Below, one piece after another: positions 8,156 through 17,530 of a DNA stretch of 57,289 nt. Under the pieces are notes generated by a model that saw nothing but the letters and a program-made list of their open reading frames with translations, was not told the origin of the DNA and ran no database searches. The stretch comes from a virus, in the IMG/VR virus record IMGVR_UViG_3300006793_000034, positions 1-57,289 of that record; one strand, 5' to 3'. The position numbers were made by a program, and so were the translations under genes. The number at the start of each line of letters is the position of its first letter. The stretch's first letter is position 1.

Positions 8156-9537
8156 TGGCCGCATTTGACCGAGCCTTCGCTTTGCTCAAAGAAAGCGCAA
8201 GTAAATGGGAATACCGACAAAACCCCCACGACGAACCCGGTGGCTTCGGTGTCCAAGACTGGGAACTTAACCCAAATAATATGCCCGATGATGGAACGGG
8301 TGTCGCTCGTTTGTTCCCAAACCGTTGGCTGTATTTGCCGGATGGGGAGGAAATGCCCAACCAATACAAAGCCCATTCATACTCAAGAGTTCAACCTTCT
8401 CTTGGCCGCAAAACCCAAGCCATGTTGGCTGATGGTGGATCTTTGCCGGACAATTTTGATGAAGAAGCAATTCAATACCTAAGCAGGGTTGGTTCGCACG
8501 AATCCATGCACCAAGCCCTGCACGGTGTAAAACCGGAGATGGTTCACCAACCAATCATAGGGCACGAAGCAGGGGCGGTTATGGGCGAGTTCAAGGATTG
8601 GGGCGACATAAGAGAAAGGATGCGGTGGCTGAAAAGCCACCCACGCATTGGCGAATCCTCACAACGCCAAATACAAGAGGTGTTGGACGCTTTGGTTGAC
8701 AAGAACCCCGAAGAACAGGCGCAAATAATGGGGCACAGGGCAAGGGGCAACGCTATGAACCAAATGTCAATGCAAACAGAACTTGAGCGACTTCAAGCGG
8801 CTGAAAAAGAACTTGAAGCCGAAATAGACGAGGTTGAGCGTGAGATATACCGACCAAAAAGAACGACTCAAAGTTTTTTTGACTACAACGATAATTGGGA
8901 TGCCGAACAAGAAAAGCAAGAAAAGCAAGAAAGGCTCCGTGAAGTGTATAGACGATACCAAGAGATAGGGGGTCAAATCATGGACATTGAAAGAAAAATC
9001 ATCAAAGCACCCCTGTATTATCCCGATGAGGACTGGGGTGATATGGACGACCCCGACTACGCTGGCCCCACCGAAGGCGGTGCATCGGCACGGGAAAAAG
9101 AGAACTTTCCCGATTACATGGAGGATCTGATGGCACCAGCAGGGTTCTCCGATGTTTCGTGGCAATCCGAGGACGGAATGGCGAGAGGTGTGGCTCAATT
9201 GAACTTTGACACAGGGCAGGTGAATGTTCACCACTTTGAGGTCGCAACCCCTGTGAGGGACAGTGGGCTTGGTGAATCATACCTCCGTGAAATGATTCAA
9301 GAGATTGAAGCGGATATGATGGGCCAAGTTGTCCATGACGGACAATTTCATGCCCATGCTACAAAGGTTGAACCCGAAAAAGCGGGCTTTTGGGACAAAA
9401 TGGTTGACCGAGGTGCTATACACAGTGCTTCGTCACGAACGAACCCCCGTGTCACCCAAGACGGCAAATACTTCGCTCCTAAGATCAGCAGTGATAAATT
9501 AGAGCCGTGGGATTGGTTGGGCGAAGACGACATTTAG
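8155..9537 (+). CDS. Tagged HExxH metalloprotease-like protein with C-terminal GNAT-like domain
   Basis: ATG 8155, overlapping the previous stop by one base, gives 460 residues starting MAAFDRAFALLK. H115-E-S-M-H119 fits the zincin HExxH motif, and a G-H-E about 25 residues later could supply the third ligand. A coiled coil rich in Glu, Arg and Leu spans about 195-290. The C-terminal part (about 363-375, VATPVRDSGLGESYL, then FWDKM) fits the GNAT acetyl-CoA loop and terminal strand. The product may therefore combine peptidase and acetyltransferase activities. It converges on the thermosome gene with only two bases between stops. Confidence 0.75.
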   Translation: MAAFDRAFALLKESASKWEYRQNPHDEPGGFGVQDWELNPNNMPDDGTGVARLFPNRWLYLPDGEEMPNQYKAHSYSRVQPSLGRKTQAMLADGGSLPDNFDEEAIQYLSRVGSHESMHQALHGVKPEMVHQPIIGHEAGAVMGEFKDWGDIRERMRWLKSHPRIGESSQRQIQEVLDALVDKNPEEQAQIMGHRARGNAMNQMSMQTELERLQAAEKELEAEIDEVEREIYRPKRTTQSFFDYNDNWDAEQEKQEKQERLREVYRRYQEIGGQIMDIERKIIKAPLYYPDEDWGDMDDPDYAGPTEGGASAREKENFPDYMEDLMAPAGFSDVSWQSEDGMARGVAQLNFDTGQVNVHHFEVATPVRDSGLGESYLREMIQEIEADMMGQVVHDGQFHAHATKVEPEKAGFWDKMVDRGAIHSASSRTNPRVTQDGKYFAPKISSDKLEPWDWLGEDDI

Positions 9538-9539
9538 CG

Positions 9540-11111
9540 TTATCGTGGGCCAGCCTTGCGTGATGAAATCACATCATCAATGCGGAGAATCATGGTCGCT
9601 GTTTCAACAGCCGACTTCAATGCCTGTGCCACAACACGCTTTGGCTCATATACACCGGCTTCACCCATGTGCATGACGCCACCAGCCAATACATTGACAC
9701 CGTGATGATGGTTTCCTTCGGCATGTGCCTTGCGTAGTGCCATCATTTCATCAACAGGGTCAAGACCGCCGTTTTCAGCAAGTGTTCGTGGAATGACCTC
9801 AAGTGCCTGTGAGAAAGCCTCCAAAGCCATGCGGTCACGACCACCGATAGTGAGAGCGTGATTAGCGAGATCCCTGCTTAGAGAAGCATAGATTGACCCG
9901 CCACCAGTGAGAACTTCGCCGTCTTCATAGGCAACAGCCACTACACCGACCGCATCGTCAAATGCTCGTTCAATTTCTTCAACGAATGGTGCTGTGCCGC
10001 CTCGCAGAAGCAAGGTGACAGCCGAAGAGTTCGGTGTGGAGAAGAAAGACATTGGCAATTCGCCCACTTTCTTTTCCGTGAGGCTTTCACAGGAACCAAG
10101 AGCCTCTTCAATATCCTCAAGGTTGTTGATGATGCCCGCACCCGTAGCACGGGAAAGTGCCTCCATGTCGGAACGCTTGACCTTTTCAAGCCCAAAGACG
10201 CCAGCCTTTGACAAATAATGCTTGGCGAGGTCGTCAATTCCCTTTTGACAAACGACAACGGTTGCACCGCTGTCAACAATTGCTTTGACAAGTTCACGGA
10301 TGTAGCCTTCTTCTTGCTCTAAGAAAGCAGTGATTTGGCTCGGATCAGTGATTTGAATGTTGGCGTCCATTTCAGTGGACTTCACTTCAAGGGGGAAATC
10401 AATGAGAAGCACTTTTCCGTTGGAAATGCCCGCTGGCATCCCGCTGTGCGCTCGCTCTTTATCAACGATAATGCCGCTGATGAGTTCGCTGTCATGTGCG
10501 TCGCCACCAATAGCCTTCACCACATTGATTTGAGTTAGATCAACAGCCCCGTTTTGGGCAAGTGCCTCCACTGTATCAACGCAAATACCACCGAGGTGGT
10601 CTTTGATTGAAGCAGATGATTTGCCAGTGAGTGCTGTGGTTGCGATAGCAAGTAAGCGATCTTCGGTTTTTTCGGCATAAGCGTCCAATTTACCTGCTAT
10701 GAACTGCCCTCCTTCACGGAATGCCGAACAAATCGTGGTCGGGTGGATGTTTTGGGTGATGAGTTCTTCGGACTTCTTGAGAAGTTCGCCGGAAAGAACA
10801 ACCGCACTGGTTGTCCCATCGTAGCATTCTTGCTCTTGAGTCTTTGCGACTTCAATAATCATCTTCGCCGCAGGGTGATCGATGTCCATTTCACCGAGGA
10901 TGGTTGCTCCGTCGTTGGTGATGATAACATCGCCACCTTCGTCAACGAGCATTTTGTCCATGCCTTTCGGGCCGAGAGTGCTTCGCACTGCGTCAGCGAC
11001 CGCTTTTGCGGCGGCGATGTTGTTTGACTGTGCCACTCGTCCGTGGCTTCGCTCGGTTCCTTCTTTGAGAATGAAGATTGGTTGCTGTCCGTTTGGCATC
11101 ATGTTGCTCAA
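9540..11111 (-). CDS. Group II chaperonin (thermosome subunit)
   Basis: The 523-residue protein is collinear with archaeal thermosome subunits over its full length. Nucleotide-binding motifs are present: LGPKGMDKM (46-54), TNDGATIL (65-72), DGTTS (98-102, preceded by Tyr instead of the usual Gly), GGG (403-405) and GLDPVD near 455. It lacks the Gly/Met-rich C-terminal tail common in cellular subunits. It would form an ATP-driven double ring that folds proteins in the cytoplasm, either viral capsid and tail proteins or host clients. It is one of the few minus-strand genes, flanked by convergent and divergent plus-strand genes, so it probably has its own promoter. Confidence 0.95.
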   Translation of the reverse strand: MSNMMPNGQQPIFILKEGTERSHGRVAQSNNIAAAKAVADAVRSTLGPKGMDKMLVDEGGDVIITNDGATILGEMDIDHPAAKMIIEVAKTQEQECYDGTTSAVVLSGELLKKSEELITQNIHPTTICSAFREGGQFIAGKLDAYAEKTEDRLLAIATTALTGKSSASIKDHLGGICVDTVEALAQNGAVDLTQINVVKAIGGDAHDSELISGIIVDKERAHSGMPAGISNGKVLLIDFPLEVKSTEMDANIQITDPSQITAFLEQEEGYIRELVKAIVDSGATVVVCQKGIDDLAKHYLSKAGVFGLEKVKRSDMEALSRATGAGIINNLEDIEEALGSCESLTEKKVGELPMSFFSTPNSSAVTLLLRGGTAPFVEEIERAFDDAVGVVAVAYEDGEVLTGGGSIYASLSRDLANHALTIGGRDRMALEAFSQALEVIPRTLAENGGLDPVDEMMALRKAHAEGNHHHGVNVLAGGVMHMGEAGVYEPKRVVAQALKSAVETATMILRIDDVISSRKAGPR

Positions 11112-11232
11112 TCACTGCTCATCATCAATGGCTTATCAATGTTGTGAGGCTTAACAGCCTTAACATAAAAAAGAACGGGTTCGGGATGCTTTCATCGGCA
11201 GTTATTTGAAACCCGCTTTACATAGCGCACCC
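11112..11232. promoter_or_regulatory. Divergent promoter region between thermosome and plus-strand genes
   Basis: The start codons face away from each other across 121 bp. On the minus strand a T-rich TTTTTTATGTTA element (about 11163-11174) lies roughly 55 bases before the thermosome start and could be a TATA-type box. The complementary A-rich stretch could serve the plus-strand gene. Exact elements are uncertain. Confidence 0.35.
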
Positions 11233-12723
11233 ATGCCGAGTATGGGAGGACGACCTTCGCCGCCCAACGGCGGGCCTCGGATTGGGTTATACCCCGACGC
11301 CCAACCTCCAAACGAATACGGTGAAATTGAAGTTCCCGAAGAAGTTCAAATGGAGGACGGTGACTCATGTTGCGACGATGCAAAGGAAAAATTGGCACAG
11401 TCTTGGAGTGATAAAAACAATTTTTCACCCAGTCAATACCAACAATTGAGAAGCCAATTAGATTCAATGGACTGTGGTGAGTTCCGAATGATGTTGGAAA
11501 CGATACCGGGCACAGGGCCGGGGACTGACATGGCTAACCATGAAAGCAACATTAACCGCGATCAGAACATTTTAGACGAATGGGACGAATGTGCCAGCCG
11601 AACAAGCATGGGGATGAAATATGCCTCGGCAGATCCGTTTGAGGCCGCATGGGACATCATGCAAAAGCAAATCGGGCGTGAGGACTTTACCTATCGGATG
11701 GCCGTTCAACCCCACTTGATGTCAAACAAGTTCGGCAACATGCCTCCCGAATTGGGATTGAGAACCACTGGTAAATTGCCAATCAAAGAAGCCATCCGGC
11801 ACCTTGAGAACTCTCAAAGCATTGAGGACTTCGCACGCACGAAGGGTTGGGAAAGTGCCGAAGATGTTGGATTGAAATTGGAGGACTTTGACGATGAAGA
11901 TCAGTTCTATGAAGCCCAAGCCGAAATGGGCGTTGGCTATGACCCACTAGATCACTTGGCGGGCGAATATCAGTATTTCCGCCCTTATCACGCTAAAGAC
12001 ATAGCAAGAAGACCGGATGGAGGCATTACAGATGCAGAAATCCTGCGTGTCAATATGGAGGGGATGGGGCACCCCAACGAGTATAGAGAAGCATTCCCAG
12101 CGGTGGCAAGGGACACTATGCTTGAAGGACTTGACTCAAGGCTTGAGGCAGGTGCGACAAAAGCACCAGTGTCCACTGGCTCAATAAGTGCGATGGGACA
12201 AGGCCCGATGATCGATGTCAACCCTGCGTTTGCAGGAATGGGGCTGGGATATTCAACCCTCGCATCCCTCTTAGAAAACACTGGGAGGCTTCAAGAAAAT
12301 TACATGAGTGCTGGGGGTCTTGCTACATTACAAGGTCTTGGTCGCAAATTGGATGAGGCGGGGATTGGGCACAACATGAGTATATCACCTATGGCCCAAA
12401 GGCCCGTGATGAATGCCCAGCAACAATTGAACAATTGGCAAGAAAGCAACGCTCGCTATCCCCATCAAGGAACCGCTGAAATGTCAATAGACGACGGAAC
12501 GCAATTGACACATCAAGGAACACCGGACAAATTAGGCTACATTACACATTCAATCAATCAGCAATTGGACAATGAACGGCCCTCAACGATTCAAGAATTG
12601 AAAGCCATGCTTGAAGCGTCAAAGCGGCGACGGGGAATCATGGGGGGTATGCCGCCGTCAATGAACAGGTTCCCTCCATTCTCGGCACCTTCGTGGCAAG
12701 AACGCATATCGTGGGGTGAATGA
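11233..12723 (+). CDS. Unknown protein with internal tag-like motif
   Basis: The frame is open from a TTG at 11206; I prefer ATG 11233 (496 residues) but the start is uncertain. An N-terminal Gly/Pro-rich stretch is followed by an acidic segment with a CC pair. DPFEAAWDIMQKQ (134-146) resembles the operon tag but is internal and one residue longer before the Lys. The rest is Met-, Gln- and Asn-rich and helical, with no recognisable catalytic motif. It abuts the next tagged gene with no gap (TGAATG). A virion structural or internal protein seems more likely than an enzyme. Confidence 0.6.
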   Translation: MPSMGGRPSPPNGGPRIGLYPDAQPPNEYGEIEVPEEVQMEDGDSCCDDAKEKLAQSWSDKNNFSPSQYQQLRSQLDSMDCGEFRMMLETIPGTGPGTDMANHESNINRDQNILDEWDECASRTSMGMKYASADPFEAAWDIMQKQIGREDFTYRMAVQPHLMSNKFGNMPPELGLRTTGKLPIKEAIRHLENSQSIEDFARTKGWESAEDVGLKLEDFDDEDQFYEAQAEMGVGYDPLDHLAGEYQYFRPYHAKDIARRPDGGITDAEILRVNMEGMGHPNEYREAFPAVARDTMLEGLDSRLEAGATKAPVSTGSISAMGQGPMIDVNPAFAGMGLGYSTLASLLENTGRLQENYMSAGGLATLQGLGRKLDEAGIGHNMSISPMAQRPVMNAQQQLNNWQESNARYPHQGTAEMSIDDGTQLTHQGTPDKLGYITHSINQQLDNERPSTIQELKAMLEASKRRRGIMGGMPPSMNRFPPFSAPSWQERISWGE

Positions 12724-13200
12724 ATGAGCGCAATTGATGTGGGTTTCAGTCTGTTGAAAAACGACGATTTAGACGACATACCCGCTGAAAACAAAGGCGG
12801 GGATTGTTATTACAATTCATTCAATTACATGTGCGCCAATCCCAATCACACACTTGTTCATGCCCAAGTGACCCCACTCATGGGGCCGCTGGCTGGTCGC
12901 CCTTACGGGCACGCATTCACCACTTTCATGGGTGAAGACGGCAGGAAGATGGTTCACGACCCCAGTGCCGATGGAGGCAAAGGAATGACAATACCTGCCG
13001 ATGTCTATTATGGGATAGGGCAAATCGGTGCCCCAAACATGATTGAATACAGCCATGAAGAAATGTTGCGCCAAATCCAAGACACCATGCACGCAGGGCC
13101 GTGGGATCCAATGACTGAACAATGGATGCACAGTTCCGACGAAGACCGTCAAAAAAAGCGTGAGATGGATGGCGAATTGCTTGACGATGGTGAGGAATGA
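12724..13200 (+). CDS. Tagged papain-like cysteine protease or amidase
   Basis: The 158-residue protein starts MSAIDVGFSLLKND, a variant of the tag with Ile for Phe and Gly for Ala. Three spaced motifs match a Cys-His-Asp active site of papain-like or C39-like folds: GDCYYNS with Cys28, GHAF with His63, and HDPS with Asp79. These would give a thiol hydrolase acting on peptide or isopeptide bonds. A transglutaminase-like fold is an alternative. The gene abuts the previous stop and overlaps the next start by four bases. Confidence 0.7.
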   Translation: MSAIDVGFSLLKNDDLDDIPAENKGGDCYYNSFNYMCANPNHTLVHAQVTPLMGPLAGRPYGHAFTTFMGEDGRKMVHDPSADGGKGMTIPADVYYGIGQIGAPNMIEYSHEEMLRQIQDTMHAGPWDPMTEQWMHSSDEDRQKKREMDGELLDDGEE

Positions 13201-14288
13201 TGGTTGAGCCTTTTGACATCGCAGGTTTGAAAGCCAATCCCGACTGGATGCGAGGTAAAGCAATACCCGGTTATGTCAAACACCCCGGAAACAAAAACAA
13301 ACCTCACTACAACACTCTTGGTCGGTATGCCGCCCAACAAGCAGGAACCACAGGTATTCAAGACCCTGCAAGCGGGCCGGGTGGCTTCATTCAAGGTATT
13401 TTGCCCGAAGGGACGAGCCAAATGAACGAATGGGATGTCGGCCTCCATAACTTGACACAACAAGTGAAGCAGGGTGGGTTCACTGTCCCATTTGACGAAG
13501 GGCCGATGGATAAACAGCGTTGGATGGACGACATACGAGGAACCACCATATCGCAAATCAATTTGGGGAACTTGCCAAATCAAGGTTCACTGAACAACAC
13601 TCTCCATCGTTTGCGACAAGGCTTGGACTGGAATGACATGACTCCCGAAGAAAAAGTGGCTTTTGCGAGGATTTACTACAAAAACAAGAAAACTGGTCGG
13701 CAAGGAGGCATAAGAGCCGGAACTGGCTACAACAACAACACTGCTGGTTCACTCCGTCCTTTCAATGTGGGACAGGTGGACGACCTATCACATTACGCCC
13801 CTTTGTTTGCTGACACTGAATTGAGGCAAGGTGATGCCACAGAAGCCTTACGAGAATGGGATGTGGACACCGACAAATTGTTGACTTCGGATCCGCCCTA
13901 TGAAGGAGAACCTTCAACCTATTCGGGGAACTTTGCACTACAAGGCTATTTGCGAGAATTACAAGAACGCTTAGAAGAAGGACAGCCAATGATTGCCTTT
14001 GACAGTGCCGAAGTCGCTCCATTGTATGCCGACATCGGACTTGAACCGCAAATTATGAATCGGCCCGACAACACAGCACCAACAGGGAAACACCGAGGAA
14101 TAAAACCGGAAATGGTTGCTTTTGGGAACATTGAGGGCTTAGAACCTCTTGAACTCTTGAGTCGTTTCGGTCATAACAAATATGCACCCGATTCAAAGCA
14201 ACAGTCCGAATTATTGGACTTTGAACTCTCCGAACCCCAAAATGCCTTTGAACATGGGTGGGCTGTGCTGAAACAGGAGGAACACTGA
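13197..14288 (+). CDS. D12-class adenine-N6 DNA methyltransferase-like protein with C-terminal tag
   Basis: The 363-residue product has features of Dam/D12 methyltransferases: an EWDVGLHNLTQQVK segment (about 80-93) like the family's acidic loop, IRAGTGYNNN near 180, a GDATEAL strand, and DPPY at 232-235, the catalytic motif that holds the flipped adenine. The N-terminal FxGxG cofactor motif is only loosely recognisable (GGFIQG). The last 15 residues (NAFEHGWAVLKQEEH) are the operon tag at the C-terminus instead of the N-terminus. It could methylate host or viral DNA at entry or during infection. ATG 13197 or the adjacent ATG 13200 may start it. Confidence 0.7.
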   Translation: MMVEPFDIAGLKANPDWMRGKAIPGYVKHPGNKNKPHYNTLGRYAAQQAGTTGIQDPASGPGGFIQGILPEGTSQMNEWDVGLHNLTQQVKQGGFTVPFDEGPMDKQRWMDDIRGTTISQINLGNLPNQGSLNNTLHRLRQGLDWNDMTPEEKVAFARIYYKNKKTGRQGGIRAGTGYNNNTAGSLRPFNVGQVDDLSHYAPLFADTELRQGDATEALREWDVDTDKLLTSDPPYEGEPSTYSGNFALQGYLRELQERLEEGQPMIAFDSAEVAPLYADIGLEPQIMNRPDNTAPTGKHRGIKPEMVAFGNIEGLEPLELLSRFGHNKYAPDSKQQSELLDFELSEPQNAFEHGWAVLKQEEH

Positions 14289-16330
14289 TGGCGGCACCTT
14301 TTGACTGGAAACGAACGAGGGCTGGTGAGAAACACATAGGTCTTGGGAATACCCCGAAGGACGACTCCATATCCACTTTCCGCAACATAAGTCAAGCCAG
14401 TCCCGGTCGTGATTTGCGTTTGCCTCCTGCACTACGCCCACTTCACTTCGATCAGTTCCCATCAGATCCAAAAGACCCAACACGAAGAGGGCCGGGTATG
14501 GTTGCAGTTCAAAGAAGATTGGTCGGCAGTGACGGCAAATCAAAAGGAAAACACAGTGTTGAAGCGGCGACTCAAGTTCCTTTACTTGACCCGATGGTGT
14601 CAATTGACAGGACAGCCCAACAAGACGCTTGGCACGGAAACAAAGCATACAGGGGAGAAATACAAGGAACTCCGAGGGCACCGGGCAGGACGCTTCACGC
14701 ACCCATCAGTGGCACTTTGCCAATATCGGAGTCCCAACAATACCTCATGGGTGATGCTTTGCCCGAAGATGTTCACGATTATGATGTTGAACTTGATAAC
14801 AACGGAAACGCAAGAGTCCTTGACGAAGAAGGACAGCAAGCGGATTTGGTGACATACCGCCCGTTCTTTTACGATTCGCAAGGCAATATCGTTTATCGGG
14901 ACGACACTGCTGTGATGGAACCCGAAGATCATAAACAATTGGATATTCACCCCCTGTTTGGACGAAGAACAAAGACGCAAACCGAACACATGGGTCGCCC
15001 TCTCCCTCACCAAATTACAGGAACGGGCGACTTCGTTATGTTCCCAGCAGGGCCAGTCGGTGAAATGGCCGAACCTATACCCATCAGTCAAGGAACACGG
15101 TTTGCAGGAAACACTGGTGTCGTGACCCCTCACGGCATGTATTTTCCTAAAAACATTGACTGGACGAATGTTCAACGAGCCGAAGGGCTGGCTGAACTTG
15201 GTGCTGTTCTCATTAAGGCAATTTCAAGCGATCCCGACGATTGGGAGAAAATGTATGATTGGGACACCAACCTCGGTGGCGGTTTTCCGTCAGCGAAAGA
15301 AAGTGGAACAAAAAGAACGGGCGGTGGCGGTTTTCAAGAGATTGCTGATTGGGTCGCCAACAATCCCGACCAAATGCGTGCGGCTATTGGAGGCCGTGGT
15401 GCAAAGGCGAGAAAGGTGGATTGGCCGTTAAAAGGTCGTCAAATCGCTGAATGGGACGACATAATGGAGGACGAAGGTGTCCCCGAAATTGACAGGCTGG
15501 ATGAAGCCCTCAAAACACATTATGGGTATGGGAGAGCAAAAGCCATGCCCGGTCTTTCAATTCTTGACACTTCTCCACTTGCTTGCCCTTATTCAACACC
15601 GGAAGACCCGCTTAGTGCGTGCGGCAATTGTTATGCGTGCAAAAATCATTTCCTTTTCAACAATGCTCAAAACAACATGTGGGGCAGAACACGAATGTTG
15701 CATAATGACCCAATGCGCTTGGCTTCGGCTTACAAAGAGTCACTGTCCCCAATGTCGGCTCAATACAAAATGACAAGGAGAAGCCGACCACCCGTGAGAG
15801 GTAAAGTCAGTGGTGATTTGACACCGGGTGAATTGTCAATGCTTGCTGACATTATGGAACAACAACCTGATCATGACAAGCAAGACCTTTGGCTTGCTTC
15901 AAGGCAATATCCCACGATTAAGAACTTCTTAGATGCAAGAGGATGGGATGATTGGAACCCCGATAATATCCGACTCCGCCTTTCAATGCCCGGAAAGAAA
16001 ACACATAACGATTTGCCCGGTGGGGATTTAATTTCGGAATTGCTCACCCATCCCAATGTCGTGCCCTCGTCTTATGACACCGTTGCTCCGGGCTATGTCA
16101 TTTGCCCGAAAACCGAAAAAGGCAACACACCGCAGTGCAATTCAAACATAGATCCATTAACGGGACAAAAGGGTTGCAGGGCTTGTTGGAGCGATAAGCC
16201 GGTTGTTTATGGGCACCATGACGGCAAGCCTTCAAGGGTATTTTCACCCGAAGAAAAAGCGATGGGTCAAATGGAGTCAAGCCACAATACCCCGACTAAT
16301 ACTCGTCGTTTGCCGATGTTTAGGGAATAG
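14288..16330 (+). CDS. Large Cys-rich protein with gp88-like motif
   Basis: ATG 14288 is chosen for the strong AGGAGG seven bases upstream; it overlaps the previous stop by one base and gives 680 residues. The N-terminal half is polar and unrecognised. The C-terminal half has KAMPGLSILDTSPLACPYST then C-G-N-C-Y-A-C-K, and later C-P-K-T, Q-C-N, C-R-A-C-W and V-V-Y-G-H-H. This order (K-x-P-G-x-S, clustered Cys with CYA, late CxxCW and Y-x-H) is like the phage 'gene product 88' family of unknown function. A metal or iron-sulfur cluster is likely. A weak tag-like ELGAVLIKA occurs near residue 310. It overlaps the convergent minus-strand gene by 11 bases. Confidence 0.75.
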   Translation: MAAPFDWKRTRAGEKHIGLGNTPKDDSISTFRNISQASPGRDLRLPPALRPLHFDQFPSDPKDPTRRGPGMVAVQRRLVGSDGKSKGKHSVEAATQVPLLDPMVSIDRTAQQDAWHGNKAYRGEIQGTPRAPGRTLHAPISGTLPISESQQYLMGDALPEDVHDYDVELDNNGNARVLDEEGQQADLVTYRPFFYDSQGNIVYRDDTAVMEPEDHKQLDIHPLFGRRTKTQTEHMGRPLPHQITGTGDFVMFPAGPVGEMAEPIPISQGTRFAGNTGVVTPHGMYFPKNIDWTNVQRAEGLAELGAVLIKAISSDPDDWEKMYDWDTNLGGGFPSAKESGTKRTGGGGFQEIADWVANNPDQMRAAIGGRGAKARKVDWPLKGRQIAEWDDIMEDEGVPEIDRLDEALKTHYGYGRAKAMPGLSILDTSPLACPYSTPEDPLSACGNCYACKNHFLFNNAQNNMWGRTRMLHNDPMRLASAYKESLSPMSAQYKMTRRSRPPVRGKVSGDLTPGELSMLADIMEQQPDHDKQDLWLASRQYPTIKNFLDARGWDDWNPDNIRLRLSMPGKKTHNDLPGGDLISELLTHPNVVPSSYDTVAPGYVICPKTEKGNTPQCNSNIDPLTGQKGCRACWSDKPVVYGHHDGKPSRVFSPEEKAMGQMESSHNTPTNTRRLPMFRE

Positions 16331-16832
16331 GAGCCATTGGCATGTGGTTGGTGTGTGAAATCCCAGCGGCACCAGTCGGGCCGTTGTTTCCTTCACAAGT
16401 CTGCAATTGCTGAATCAAGGAATTGACAAGGTATGCGGTTTCCGTGTTCCCCGACACATTGTTCGCCACAGCCCACTGATTCAACCATGATATGTCGCTG
16501 TCAAACAAACGCTGTGGGCGTGTGATGTTCGCAATCAACAATTGATCGTCAATCCAAACCGCTTCGTCTTGAAGAATGCTTTCGGCACCATTCATCAAAG
16601 AAACCCATGCCGTAGTGCCTGTCGGTTGATTTGAGGGGGTTGCATAGAGTGGGTGGTTGAAATGCGCCAACACTGCGACAGCGGCCTTGAAATCAAAGTC
16701 AGCGGCCAAGTTCTCATCGGTGTGGCGTTGGATCCACGATGAAAGGAGAGGGGCACTATTTGGTGATGCGCTTACAATTCGGTTGTATGAACGCATGGCG
16801 GCGACGGCCTCCGGCATATTGGGGTTTGACAT
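16320..16832 (-). CDS. Unknown minus-strand protein
   Basis: The 170-residue frame has a balanced composition, a start next to a divergent promoter-sized gap, and no overlap with plus-strand genes apart from 11 bases at its 3' end, so I consider it real. It is mostly helical, with Trp-rich segments (SSWIQRH, ISWLNQWA) and a Pro/Gly-rich end. No domain is recognised. With the thermosome it is one of few minus-strand genes here, which suggests separate timing of expression. Confidence 0.6.
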   Translation of the reverse strand: MSNPNMPEAVAAMRSYNRIVSASPNSAPLLSSWIQRHTDENLAADFDFKAAVAVLAHFNHPLYATPSNQPTGTTAWVSLMNGAESILQDEAVWIDDQLLIANITRPQRLFDSDISWLNQWAVANNVSGNTETAYLVNSLIQQLQTCEGNNGPTGAAGISHTNHMPMAPIP

Positions 16833-16899
16833 AGATAGCGGATAGCGTCGTCGTATTTAATCACAACCTTCATAGCCTTGACAGGAGTGGGATTTACAC
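16833..16899. promoter_or_regulatory. Divergent promoter gap with TATA-like element
   Basis: This 67-bp gap separates the divergent starts. TATTTAATC (about 16852-16860) resembles an archaeal TATA box for the plus strand, about 40 bases before the ribbon-helix-helix start, and an AGGAG at 16883-16887 would be its ribosome site. Confidence 0.4.
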
Positions 16900-17043
16900 A
16901 TGAGCCGTCATGTGTCAGTCGTGATGCCCGATGAATTGTTCGCTGAAATGGAAGCGGCAAGGGGCCGAGAATCAAAATCCTCATTCGTTTGCCACATATT
17001 GAAAGAGTTCTTCAAAAACCGACAAAAAGGAGATGATGAATAA
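16900..17043 (+). CDS. Ribbon-helix-helix (CopG/Arc-like) regulator, 47 residues
   Basis: ATG 16900 opens a 47-residue protein: a polar strand (SRHVSVVMPDEL), helix one (FAEMEAARG) and helix two (SKSSFVCHILKEFFKNR). Size and pattern match small MetJ/Arc-type DNA-binding dimers in which the first strand enters the major groove. It has an AGGAG upstream and its TAA overlaps the next ATG (TAATG). As the first gene of the plus-strand membrane/GTPase cluster, and next to a promoter-like gap, it is likely an autoregulator or early/late switch. Confidence 0.65.
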   Translation: MSRHVSVVMPDELFAEMEAARGRESKSSFVCHILKEFFKNRQKGDDE

Positions 17044-17519
17044 TGCAACAGCCAATAGTGCCGCAACCACAACGAATACCACCGTGGGCAGGAGGGGACG
17101 ACAATAACCGGATCGACATCAATTTGATAGCCATGCTTCTATGGCAATCACTTTTGACTGGGGTTTCAGTCACAGTGTCGCATTTGGACTGGTATTTGCC
17201 GGACGCTTCACCGGGTGAAATGGGACTTCAATACGGTCTTATTGCATTCGGTTTCCTATGTGTCGCTATGGTTCTGTTTCATGTTGGGGGCATTCGTGAC
17301 TCCCTTGCCCTTCGTGCCGAGTTCTCTCAAGAAGGACGCCATGACAAATGGCTCCGCAATCAACAAAGACTACAACAACGCCGCATGAGAAAGGACTACA
17401 ACATGGCTCAAGAGGCTCAAATGTATAAGCAACAGGCTTGGCAACAGGTCGATCCGAATCAGCAAACTTTCGGCTTACCGAACACCGAAGAATCCAATAA
17501 CGACAAAAATAACGAATAG
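17043..17519 (+). CDS. Two-pass membrane protein
   Basis: The 158-residue product has a Pro-rich N-terminus, two hydrophobic segments (about residues 27-47 and 63-83), and a long charged tail rich in Gln, Arg and Asn. AAGGAG precedes the start, which overlaps the regulator's stop. The topology fits a hairpin membrane protein with a cytoplasmic coiled tail. The function is unknown; holin or membrane remodelling are options given the GTPase two genes later. Confidence 0.65.
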   Translation: MQQPIVPQPQRIPPWAGGDDNNRIDINLIAMLLWQSLLTGVSVTVSHLDWYLPDASPGEMGLQYGLIAFGFLCVAMVLFHVGGIRDSLALRAEFSQEGRHDKWLRNQQRLQQRRMRKDYNMAQEAQMYKQQAWQQVDPNQQTFGLPNTEESNNDKNNE

Positions 17520-17530
17520 TGTGGTGGGAC

